Source of the DNA: Thalassotalea crassostreae
GTDB taxonomy: Bacteria > Pseudomonadota > Gammaproteobacteria > Enterobacterales > Alteromonadaceae
Reading direction: 5' to 3'
NCBI RefSeq assembly: GCF_001831495.1
Contig: NZ_CP017689.1
Coordinates: 3,038,001-3,102,000 of the forward strand
Length of the DNA: 64,000 bases
Under the pieces are notes generated by a model. It worked only from the letters and a program-made list of their open reading frames with translations. It was not told the DNA's origin and ran no database searches. The position numbers were made by a program, and so were the translations under genes. Of this stretch, positions 9,186 through 16,342 are shown piece by piece. The first letter of the stretch is position 1. The number at the start of each line of letters is the position of its first letter.

Positions 9186-9857
9186 TCAACATATATCAAA
9201 TTTGGCTTGTATTATTTCACCACATTTTTCTGGATTAGACTGCACTATAAAGTGCCCACCAATGACGTTTATCACTTCTAGATTTCGAAATGCACTTTGA
9301 AAAGGTTTAATGGATTCAGCCATAACAAATAAATCATTATTTGGTTTGATATACGAAGCCTCTATATCAAAGCTATCACTTGCTTCATCTAAGGACGAAA
9401 TCAAATCTAGACGACTGCTCAGTGTTCTATTGTTTACCTTCTTTAACGACTCAAAGACTTCCAATACTTTATTGGACATATTATATGAATCAAAAAATAT
9501 CTTGCTCAATATCTGGTTGGGTATTAATTTTTTCTTTATTAAGTTTACTGGTAATAGGTTCGCAAATTTGCTGATTGAAGAAGGTCGATTTATAAAGCTA
9601 GATGCGAAGATTATGTGCTTGATATTCAAATTCAGTTTACACAATTCATAAGCAATTTTACCCGAAAACGATTCAGCAAAGATGATGACTTCATCAGTTC
9701 CAATTTGGTCGGCAACTAGAGATGCGTGTTCAGTATAATTTAAACACTCTTGCGATAACGGTATGACTTTATAGATTATGTGGGCGGGTAATACGTCTAG
9801 CAAAGACTTGAAAAGGTCACCAGTACCATCCATGCCTGGTAAAAGTATTAACTTCAT
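9186..9857 (-). CDS. Alpha/beta hydrolase family protein
   Basis: 223 residues opening with LILLPGMDGTGDLF, the oxyanion-hole loop of small alpha/beta hydrolases. The nucleophile motif is AESFSG (Ser63 most likely), and the histidine is probably in GGHFIVQSNP near the C-terminus. It has a short cap rich in Lys and Ile. Substrate unknown. Monocistronic, minus strand, with a pair of repeat elements upstream (9885-10006). Confidence 0.75.
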   Translation of the reverse strand: MKLILLPGMDGTGDLFKSLLDVLPAHIIYKVIPLSQECLNYTEHASLVADQIGTDEVIIFAESFSGKIAYELCKLNLNIKHIIFASSFINRPSSISKFANLLPVNLIKKKLIPNQILSKIFFDSYNMSNKVLEVFESLKKVNNRTLSSRLDLISSLDEASDSFDIEASYIKPNNDLFVMAESIKPFQSAFRNLEVINVIGGHFIVQSNPEKCGEIIQAKFDIC

Positions 9858-9883
9858 TCACATATCCTTTATCATTTACCAAT

Positions 9884-10010
9884 GGCGGCTTTTCGCTCTT
9901 AACGGTCGGTCACGACCATCAAAAACCTTGTTTTTGTACAATAACATCATGTATTGTGTATTTACAATTTTTAAACATTGCCAACGGCGGGTTTGAGCGA
10001 ATAACGGAAG
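9884..10010. repeat. Pair of 27-nt repeat elements flanking about 70 bp
   Basis: On the minus strand two 27-nt elements both start CCGTTA and end in TTGG. Their middle heptamers are inverted relative to each other (TTCGCTC versus GAGCGAA). One lies near 9882-9908 and the other near 9981-10007. Related sequences occur at 9130-9156 and 15758-15784. Confidence 0.6.
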
Positions 10011-10019
10011 TTATCATCT

Positions 10020-10511
10020 TCACCTATGAATATTAAACTCCCTAAGGCTTCTTTCTTTATTTTGATCTATTGATGAATTAGTCGATGTAATGCCGTTGAG
10101 GTAATGAATTGGAGCGTTAATTTCCTTAGCACCAATAATGACGTGATTTAAATACCATGTATAAGGTAGTAGTCTTGTGTCTATGTCAGTTGCGTAATAT
10201 GTTATAGCCTCATACTGTTCGCCATTTTCATTAGCCACAATGACAATTTTTTCATCATAACCTTTACCTAACCCTTCAATCGTATCAAGCATATGCTTTT
10301 CTTCGTAATTGATCTCATAAAGTGCACCAATAATGGTGTCATTGCTATTGCCAGTGAAAAAGGCATCACATTTACCTGAGCCATCGGCACTTTTTTTATG
10401 AAAACGTAATTGATGTTGAACTAATCGATAAGTACCAAGGCGCTCTACTGTTGGTACGCGTGCGGATAACCTGCGAATCGACATATTGGAGCCGTATGCA
10501 AAATACTTCAC
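10020..10511 (-). CDS. Gamma-glutamylcyclotransferase family protein
   Basis: 163 residues starting MKYFAYGSNMS, the substrate-binding YGSN loop of the GGCT fold. The catalytic glutamate lies in DTIEGLGKGY (Glu near residue 88). Enzymes of this fold convert gamma-glutamyl amino acids or amines to 5-oxoproline and a free amine. The start is GTG with GAGGT upstream. It is the gene nearest the GshB-like/DUF1704 operon, but that operon has its own terminator in between, so co-regulation is not implied. Confidence 0.87.
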   Translation of the reverse strand: MKYFAYGSNMSIRRLSARVPTVERLGTYRLVQHQLRFHKKSADGSGKCDAFFTGNSNDTIIGALYEINYEEKHMLDTIEGLGKGYDEKIVIVANENGEQYEAITYYATDIDTRLLPYTWYLNHVIIGAKEINAPIHYLNGITSTNSSIDQNKERSLREFNIHR

Positions 10512-10584
10512 TTTAACACCTCTACATTATTAGGGAGTTGTATTAGGCTACCGAAAAAAATTAATAATTGAAAAGGTTTTAGAT

Positions 10585-10629
10585 AAGAAAATTAAACGCT
10601 CAAATCCCCTAGCGAGTGTATGAGCGTTT
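10585..10629 (-). terminator. Terminator of the ATP-grasp/DUF1704 operon
   Basis: Nine-base-pair stem AAACGCTCA/TGAGCGTTT (10594-10602 with 10621-10629) and an 18-nt loop, followed on the minus strand by a T-rich stretch just after the DUF1704 stop codon. Confidence 0.65.
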
Positions 10630-10633
10630 GAAA

Positions 10634-12622
10634 TCATTTAATTGAATTCACAATATAATCTAGCACCTTATCGCCAGATGAGGTGTAAGAAATATCGAAC
10701 AGTGGTTCGGGTTTATTAAGTAAACCACGCTCAACCATTTCTGATATTACGTCAAAGTCTAACAACCCCGTTTTTCCTACCAATAGATTATCTATCATCT
10801 GCCCTTTCGCTATCGTGAGAATATCCCTAAATCCTTTCAAATACAGATAGTCTTTTGTAAATCCACCTCCACGATAAACACGAGTAGTGATGGTAAAAGC
10901 AACCTGTTTATCAAGTTCAAATTCATTCATTAGTGCATGGTAAGTTTTAACAAAGTCGCCATGCTTGAGCATATAGTGAACCGCTATTACCCTCAATGCT
11001 ATTGTCTTTAATCTTTCTATTGTCAGACTACCTGAGCAATATTCACTATACAGCGCGATACCTTCTTGGGTATGTGTATTCCCCGTTAGTCCTAAGCTGA
11101 AGACTTTAAGCTGATGCTTTTTCGCATTTAAGGTCGTTAACATATGAATGCCTAATTCATGATAGGCAAAAGCGTGTAGTTCTTTTTCAGTAAATAATGC
11201 ATCTTTATTGATAAGCAATAATGCTTTCTCGTTATTTACCATAGCCTTAGCGACAATCTTGCTCGATTTTTCAATACGGCAATTTAACCCCCACTCATTT
11301 GCTTGGTATTTGAAGTAATCAATCGCATGTTCTGCACTGAGTAAAGCTTCCTCTTCAAACTCGTCATCGTTTAAATGGAGTAAAAATCTGGCATTAGCAA
11401 TATCTGTTTTACTTGGCTCGCCATAATACTTCAAAGAGTTATACATAAAGTCTTCAGTACCAACAGAAGTTAGTAAATCTATTTTACAGGCCAAATTATC
11501 AACTACATGGCGATATAATTGCTGGATACCGACATCATTGACATTATCAACGGGCAGTTTATAAAGGTTTTCTCGAAACTGATAAGGGTTGATGTTCAAT
11601 TGTTTGTAATTGAAGCTAGGTGCTATATAACTATTACGCTTTAAGAAGCGAGTACGCTCTGCCCCCAAATTAATCGGATTAATAAAATTCAGCGTTTCAA
11701 TATTTTTACAAAGTGAGAATAATTTTTTGTCTAACGTGATGATTTCTGGACTGATGTTTGATGAAAGTATGTCCGCTTTTTGCGTTCGCTTCTTTTTACC
11801 GTATCTACGAACAAAAAAAGCCGCAGTTTCACTAATAGCATCTTTAAAACCAGTTTTTAATTCCTCTAGCACAAGAGGGTAAACCTCACCTGTACTCTCA
11901 TCCATAAAGACTTTTTTCACTTCAGTGGGTAACACTAAGGTATTATCGAAATGAGCGTTAACATGAGAAATTAGATAACCGCGCCCATGAAAAACTTCGT
12001 CTGTCGCAGCTCTTACATCAAGGTTAGGTAGAATAATTTTATTGAGTTGGCGTTCAAATTGACTAACAATATTCCCCCATCGTTCAACATCTATTTGGCC
12101 TGCACCAATGTTGAAAGTAGGTGAATCTTTTTCAATACGCTTATAGTTGTATGAGTGAATATCAAAGACAATAGCATTACGAAACTCTTGTTCCACCACC
12201 GTGATAATAGCTTCTAAGACATGATAAAATGCTTGATGTTTAGCATGACTGATAGAACGCTGCTTAGGTGTAAGCGGCTTTTGCCAAACTTGCTTATTCC
12301 ATGCGGTTTTAAAGTACGTTGACAACGTTTTTGCACGATTTAAATCGTACTCAAAGCGAGAGTCATTACCGATAAGCTGAATTGGGAATGATGAGATCAG
12401 CTCATCGGTGTAAGGATCTTCTTCAAAAAATCGTTCTTCTTTGGATAAAAGAAATGACTTTTCTAGTTCTTTTCTCAGTTTATGGCCATTGTGAATTGCC
12501 GCACAAATAATTGGTGAATATTCTTCAATTTTTATGATAAAAGAGCCATCAGCAACTTCTGCATGAAAACATTCTTGCTTTCTAATTTTAGCAATACACT
12601 CTTGCTCAGACAGCGTTAGCAT
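10634..12622 (-). CDS. Fusion: N-formylglutamate amidohydrolase-like domain plus DUF1704 (MATCAP-type) metallopeptidase
   Basis: About 662 residues in two parts. Residues about 35-275 look like the N-formylglutamate amidohydrolase fold (SPIICAAIHNGH, FDIHSYN, FNIGAGQID, HGRGYLISHVNAH). Residues about 290-640 are DUF1704, the 'flavohemoglobin expression-modulating QEGLA motif' family, homologous to the eukaryotic MATCAP tubulin detyrosinases. The zinc motif HELGIH (HExxxH, 488-493) and the third-ligand motif QEGIA (519-523) are intact, so peptidase activity is plausible. ATG at 12622 is chosen over a TTG at 12628. The gene overlaps the end of the GshB-like gene by 17 nt, indicating translational coupling. 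No signal peptide. Confidence 0.85.
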   Translation of the reverse strand: MLTLSEQECIAKIRKQECFHAEVADGSFIIKIEEYSPIICAAIHNGHKLRKELEKSFLLSKEERFFEEDPYTDELISSFPIQLIGNDSRFEYDLNRAKTLSTYFKTAWNKQVWQKPLTPKQRSISHAKHQAFYHVLEAIITVVEQEFRNAIVFDIHSYNYKRIEKDSPTFNIGAGQIDVERWGNIVSQFERQLNKIILPNLDVRAATDEVFHGRGYLISHVNAHFDNTLVLPTEVKKVFMDESTGEVYPLVLEELKTGFKDAISETAAFFVRRYGKKKRTQKADILSSNISPEIITLDKKLFSLCKNIETLNFINPINLGAERTRFLKRNSYIAPSFNYKQLNINPYQFRENLYKLPVDNVNDVGIQQLYRHVVDNLACKIDLLTSVGTEDFMYNSLKYYGEPSKTDIANARFLLHLNDDEFEEEALLSAEHAIDYFKYQANEWGLNCRIEKSSKIVAKAMVNNEKALLLINKDALFTEKELHAFAYHELGIHMLTTLNAKKHQLKVFSLGLTGNTHTQEGIALYSEYCSGSLTIERLKTIALRVIAVHYMLKHGDFVKTYHALMNEFELDKQVAFTITTRVYRGGGFTKDYLYLKGFRDILTIAKGQMIDNLLVGKTGLLDFDVISEMVERGLLNKPEPLFDISYTSSGDKVLDYIVNSIK

Positions 12623-13652
12623 CTTCAATTACCTGTCTGAATTCACTTTTTCGGTTCATAACGAGTTCTTTGGCATGAACAACACTTTCAACAAAGTCGA
12701 TAACTTGAGCTTGCAGTTTTACTCGATTAAGTTTGTTGATACGGACAATACCACCAGGGCTTAATACGTTTACTTCAATAAGCTTTCCGCCGATAACATC
12801 AATACCCGTGAAGTACAGCCCGTCACGCACAAGTTTTGGCCCTATGTATTTACATAGCTTTTTCTCTTGTGCAGTAAGTCTATGTTTTACAACCGCACCG
12901 CCTGCATGAACATTTGAACGAACGTCATCTGAAGCAGGGATACGTTTCATAGCGCCAATTGGCTCGCCATTTAACATTAATATACGAACGTCACCTTCAT
13001 GAGCTCCTTCGACATATTCTTGTAAAATAACGTAGTTGCTGCCTTTGCCGTTTTCATCACCGCCGATATAAAAGTCAAGGAGTGAGCGGAAACTCTGTTG
13101 TGCACTTTTTTCTAAAACAATCACACCACGGCCACCATAGCCATCAAGTGGTTTTAAGATCATTTTATCGCTGCCCGACTCTTTAAAAATACGTTCTAAA
13201 TAATCTCGATTTTTAGATACATGAGTGGCTGGAATAAACTCACTTTCGGTGTCTTGAAAAGATGCTGTATAGACCTTGTTATTTGCGATTCGCAAACCAT
13301 CAAGATCGTTCATTATAAATGTATCGCCGCGAACAGAGTCTAAAAAATTTAAGGCTAAGGTATCGAGAGGCGGATTCGCTCGCATAATGATGGCATCAAA
13401 ACCTGCTAAAGGTAGTTGAGCGCGTTTAAACTGAGCATTTTTATAAAAACTTGGGATATTATCTGAAGCCTTAACTTTTTTTAAAAAAACATCACAAAAA
13501 GCACTGGCAACACTATCTCGAATGGTAAGGTTATTAACCGTTGCAAGTGCAACAGTATGCCCACGTTTTACGCATTCATGAATCAAACGTAAGGTTGAGT
13601 CTGTCTCAGCTTCGATACGTTCCCAAGGGTACATAATAAAACAAATCTTCAT
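12606..13652 (-). CDS. GshB-like ATP-grasp ligase
   Basis: 348 residues with the glutathione synthetase GshB layout: MKICFIMYPW at the N-terminus, RANPPLDT (91-98, compare RKDPPFD in GshB), the ATP-grasp KPLDGYGGRGV (167-177), RIPA...NVHAGG (237-252) and the metal-binding IEVNVLSPGG (292-301). The fold joins an amine to an acyl phosphate. A housekeeping GshB is normally a stand-alone or rsmE-linked gene; here it is coupled to a DUF1704 peptidase, so it may be a paralogue acting on another peptide. No partner gshA in the window. Confidence 0.87.
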   Translation of the reverse strand: MKICFIMYPWERIEAETDSTLRLIHECVKRGHTVALATVNNLTIRDSVASAFCDVFLKKVKASDNIPSFYKNAQFKRAQLPLAGFDAIIMRANPPLDTLALNFLDSVRGDTFIMNDLDGLRIANNKVYTASFQDTESEFIPATHVSKNRDYLERIFKESGSDKMILKPLDGYGGRGVIVLEKSAQQSFRSLLDFYIGGDENGKGSNYVILQEYVEGAHEGDVRILMLNGEPIGAMKRIPASDDVRSNVHAGGAVVKHRLTAQEKKLCKYIGPKLVRDGLYFTGIDVIGGKLIEVNVLSPGGIVRINKLNRVKLQAQVIDFVESVVHAKELVMNRKSEFRQVIEDANAV

Positions 13653-13768
13653 TTGCTATATCTCTAAAAAGTAAATTCGACAACCATTGTCAATTTTTGC
13701 GTAGAATAAATAATAGTAGAGAATTATGCTTGTAAAAAATTTTTGTCGTACAGGAAATTAATTTTTAT

Positions 13769-13807
13769 ATACCTCCCTTTAAATAAATGTTTTAGAAGGG
13801 GAGGTAT
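13769..13807 (-). other. Intercistronic hairpin between maoP and the GshB-like gene
   Basis: Twelve-base-pair stem with one G-T pair (13769-13780 with 13796-13807) and a 15-nt loop, directly after the maoP stop. There is no clear T-run, so it could be a weak terminator, attenuator or mRNA-processing element separating the two gene pairs. Confidence 0.55.
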
Positions 13808-13816
13808 GAATTCACG

Positions 13817-14152
13817 TTAATCTGTTGCTAAATCTTCAATTTGACTCGTTTTGCCACTACTTTTAGCAAAGCCGTGATGTACCTTACTCTTAGCAAGCGT
13901 ATTCAAATATTTTTGCCAAAGTTTTGCTGGGTAAAACTGACTTGGTTGATTAGCTGTTATCTCTCTAATAAATAATTCTTCATCTTCGTTTTCTGGAGTC
14001 AGTGTTCCATCCGCCAATCCAACAAAAGTAACGCCATACTCTTCAAGCTCAAGTGATTCTCTTTTACTAAAAAAACCGCTTCGTGATAATCCTCTTGCAA
14101 ACATCGTATCACCATAAAAGCGTTTATTGCTTTTGCGTATCTTGGTATTCAT
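13817..14152 (-). CDS. maoP: MaoP/YifE (DUF413) family protein
   Basis: 111 residues, the usual length. The family pattern is visible along the whole protein: RFYGDTMFARGLSRSGFFSKRESLELEEYG near the N-terminus, then DGTLTPENEDEELF, and LWQKYL...SGKTSQIEDL at the end. In E. coli MaoP, with the maoS site, organises the Ori macrodomain and is divergent from hdfR, exactly as here. I use the ATG at 14152, preceded by AGGAAAG; it starts just after the stop of the small exported protein gene. The C-terminal tail is acidic. Confidence 0.85.
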   Translation of the reverse strand: MNTKIRKSNKRFYGDTMFARGLSRSGFFSKRESLELEEYGVTFVGLADGTLTPENEDEELFIREITANQPSQFYPAKLWQKYLNTLAKSKVHHGFAKSSGKTSQIEDLATD

Positions 14153-14153
14153 A

Positions 14154-14432
14154 TTAACTACTTTCCTTTGGCGTAATAAATTCAATTAATTTTTTATAGC
14201 TGCTAAATGTTGAGTATGCAGACAATTTTAGTTCGCTGTTTACACAAGCCAAGATGGCTTGCTCGCTATTAGTCGCTTCAGGTGTATCCGTGACATAAGT
14301 GCAGTTGTCTAAAATGGCAGACACATAGCTAACATCTGGTTGAGTTACTTCAAAGTCGTTATCCTCTGCAAATGTTGGAGGAGTAGTTAAGCTAAGCAAT
14401 AAAGCCAAGGTTTTTAGTGGTGTTTTTTTCAT
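14154..14432 (-). CDS. Small exported protein, first gene of the maoP/ATP-grasp operon
   Basis: 92 residues with a clear Sec signal (MKKTPLKTLALLLSL..., cleavage probably after TFA). The mature part of about 70 residues has two cysteines (NCTYV and LACVN) spaced for one disulfide. Family not recognised. The ATG at 14432 has GAGAAAG upstream; a TTG 12 nt earlier was discarded. It is one base from maoP, so the two are certainly co-transcribed. An inverted repeat of LysR-box type lies 70 bp upstream. Confidence 0.7.
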   Translation of the reverse strand: MKKTPLKTLALLLSLTTPPTFAEDNDFEVTQPDVSYVSAILDNCTYVTDTPEATNSEQAILACVNSELKLSAYSTFSSYKKLIEFITPKESS

Positions 14433-14501
14433 AATCTTTCTCAAAAGGAAACTTTTGACTAAATTTATGAGATTCTGTCAATAAAAAAAATCAAAAAATA
14501 T

Positions 14502-14516
14502 TTGTCGATAGGACAA
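14502..14516. promoter_or_regulatory. Candidate LysR operator (T-N11-A) between hdfR-like gene and maoP operon
   Basis: Perfect dyad TTGTC-GATAG-GACAA with the T-N11-A spacing of LysR operators, centred in the 125-bp divergent promoter region. A half-conserved relative (TTGTCG followed by AGGA and ATTAATTT) recurs at 13744-13765, upstream of the GshB-like gene. Confidence 0.55.
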
Positions 14517-14557
14517 GATTAATTTATATTCGTGCCGTACCTAAATGGGATATTTAG

Positions 14558-15388
14558 ATGGATATCAGAGTTTTTAAAACCTTCATAGCAGTTGCTGAGA
14601 ACAAACATTTTGGCCGAGCATCAGAAACGCTGTATATCACGCAGGCTGCGGTTAGTGCGCGTATAAAGCAATTGGAAGAATATTACGGGACACAGCTAAT
14701 TATCCGTGATAAAAATAATTTACGATTGACACCACCTGGAGAGTCATTACTTGCTCATGCTTATCTAATGGTTAGCCAAATGGAGCAGTCTAAAGTAGCT
14801 ATTTCCATTGCCAATCAGCAAAAGCTCTCTTTTAATATCGCGGCAACGCCTAATGTTTGGGACGCTTTTTTTAGTAACCGAATTCATGATGCACTAGATC
14901 TTTTTGAGAATCTGGCTTTAGGCACAGAAATATCAGTTCGAGAAGCAATACAGCGCAAACTTGATGATAGAAGCATTGATGTTGGTTTGTTAACTGACCC
15001 TATAAAAGAAGATGACTTTTCAAATGAGCTAATTGGACACTTTGATTTGGCATTAGTAGGTAGTCGCTCAACCTTTGACGCAAATGTTGAAGACTATATA
15101 TGGGTGGACTGGGGTATTACTTTCCAAAAAGAGCACGCGTTTCACCACAAGGTGACACCGAGTTTTAAAACCAGTACCGCAATGATTGCCCTTGAAGTAA
15201 TTCAATCGAAAGGTGGCTTTGCTTATTTACCATCAGAGCTTATCGCTCCTCTATTAGAGGAGGAAAGTATATTCTTGATCGAATCACCTCTACAAATAAA
15301 ACGACCTATTTATATGGTTTATAGAAAAAACACATCTAATGAAGAGTTACTTCAGGAGTTCAGAAAGCTCTTCGCCACGATTCAATAA
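14558..15388 (+). CDS. hdfR: HdfR-like LysR-family regulator
   Basis: 276 residues (E. coli HdfR 279). The DNA-binding domain (1-65) reads HFGRASETLYITQAAVSARI..., then NNLRLTPPGESLL, very close to HdfR in my recall, and the gene is divergent from maoP just as in E. coli. HdfR represses flhDC in E. coli; the target here is more likely the divergent operon. No ribosome-binding site is obvious (GGGATATTTAG before ATG). Confidence 0.82.
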   Translation: MDIRVFKTFIAVAENKHFGRASETLYITQAAVSARIKQLEEYYGTQLIIRDKNNLRLTPPGESLLAHAYLMVSQMEQSKVAISIANQQKLSFNIAATPNVWDAFFSNRIHDALDLFENLALGTEISVREAIQRKLDDRSIDVGLLTDPIKEDDFSNELIGHFDLALVGSRSTFDANVEDYIWVDWGITFQKEHAFHHKVTPSFKTSTAMIALEVIQSKGGFAYLPSELIAPLLEEESIFLIESPLQIKRPIYMVYRKNTSNEELLQEFRKLFATIQ

Positions 15389-15835
15389 ACATGAACGGCC
15401 GCTTGCACAAGCTTGCCGTCCATAGTCACCTTAAAACTGGAGGAGAACCCACCCAAAAGCATGGTGGGAGGACGGTGCATTTTTTTAATATTGTATGGCA
15501 CCTCCTGGCACTTTTTAGCCGGTCACAGCAGAACCAAAACAGATCCTGAAACAAGTTCAGGAAGTCGAACTTATACTCTCATTGCGCTTGAGGAGGTTGT
15601 GGCCTCGGCTCTGGCATCCTGCTTCGCTCTACCTCCTGCATCCATGCAGTCGTTCGCCACAATGACGTTGTACTTTTTCTTATTGTGTGCGGGCTTCTTT
15701 GGTGCTCTTTTTCTGATATTGTGACTGTCTCTGAATGACACAAAACGGTCGGTCACCGAGGGTGGCAATTCGCTCCTAACAGGCCTTATGCTTTTCAACT
15801 ATTTAGGTCAACATTATGTTGCTCACATCAAGTAC
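15389..15835. repeat. Gene-free composite of intergenic repeats
   Basis: This 447-bp gap holds several short repeat-like pieces rather than a gene. They include a CCTGAAACAAGTTCAGG palindrome (about 15545-15561), a GGTGGGAGG...CCTCC segment, and at 15723-15783 a copy of the GACTGTCTCTGA repeat followed by the GGCAATTCGCTCCTAAC motif. Open frames in it overlap on both strands and lack coding character. Confidence 0.65.
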
Positions 15836-16267
15836 TTACTGATTAACCTGTTCAAGTAAATCAGCCATTGATTGCGGCCCTTCAACAATGGTACTGGTAT
15901 AGCTATCTGCAAATTCGTTTAGCTTAAGGGTGTAATTATAACCAATTGGCAAGCCGCGCTTTTTCCCAGCCGCCTCCATTGCTTTTTCGGCTTCATAGTT
16001 AAATGGTGGGCTAATGCTGACAAAGTCGTAACTGTCGCCAGAAATTTTACGATACCATTTCATTGGTGGCTCGTTTATCTCTTTAAATACTTCTTCCCAC
16101 TCTTTCATGTATTTTATAAATTCAACATGTTTACCAGGATGAATTTTCCAGACGGTGATTGTATAAATAGCGTTTGGATCGGCAACCGCATGCGCTTGCT
16201 TGGTCAATGCTTGATTTAAACTAACGATTACAACGACAGCGATCAAAAGTGACTTAATAATATTCAT
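15836..16267 (-). CDS. Small exported protein, possible dimeric alpha/beta-barrel fold
   Basis: 143 residues with a signal peptide (cleavage probably after AHA near residue 27). The mature part opens with YTITVWKIHPGKHVEFIKYMKEWEEVFKEI, a beta strand plus helix pattern typical of NIPSNAP/EthD-like dimeric barrels; this is a guess from pattern, not a firm family call. The gene sits 75 bp downstream of a TonB-dependent receptor and only 13 bp after a terminator-like hairpin, so it is probably expressed by read-through at a lower level. A role with the receptor substrate is possible. Confidence 0.7.
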   Translation of the reverse strand: MNIIKSLLIAVVVIVSLNQALTKQAHAVADPNAIYTITVWKIHPGKHVEFIKYMKEWEEVFKEINEPPMKWYRKISGDSYDFVSISPPFNYEAEKAMEAAGKKRGLPIGYNYTLKLNEFADSYTSTIVEGPQSMADLLEQVNQ

Positions 16268-16280
16268 AATATTCCTTAAA

Positions 16281-16315
16281 ATAAAAAGCCCTAAAACCAG
16301 TCGATTTTAGGGCTT
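16281..16315 (-). terminator. Terminator or attenuator after the TonB-dependent receptor gene
   Basis: Eleven-base-pair stem AAGCCCTAAAA/TTTTAGGGCTT with an 8-nt loop and a T-rich run on the minus strand. The next gene starts 13 bp beyond it. Confidence 0.85.
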
Positions 16316-16342
16316 AGTTTCTATGTTTTTAGGTAGATTAAA

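Noticed and set aside
7664..10019. Bona fide integron cassette array with attC sites
   Set aside because: RYYYAAC-like heptamers exist (for example on the minus strand near 9183 and 8274), but matched GTTRRRY partners at proper spacing and an integrase are not seen.
12606..13652. Housekeeping glutathione synthetase gshB
   Set aside because: Motifs fit GshB but the operon context (DUF1704, MaoP) differs from standard gshB loci, so I give no gene symbol and treat it as GshB-like.
15413..15798. Genes in the 15.4-15.8 kb gap
   Set aside because: Two overlapping open frames on opposite strands run through repeat sequence; neither has a ribosome-binding site or recognisable domain.
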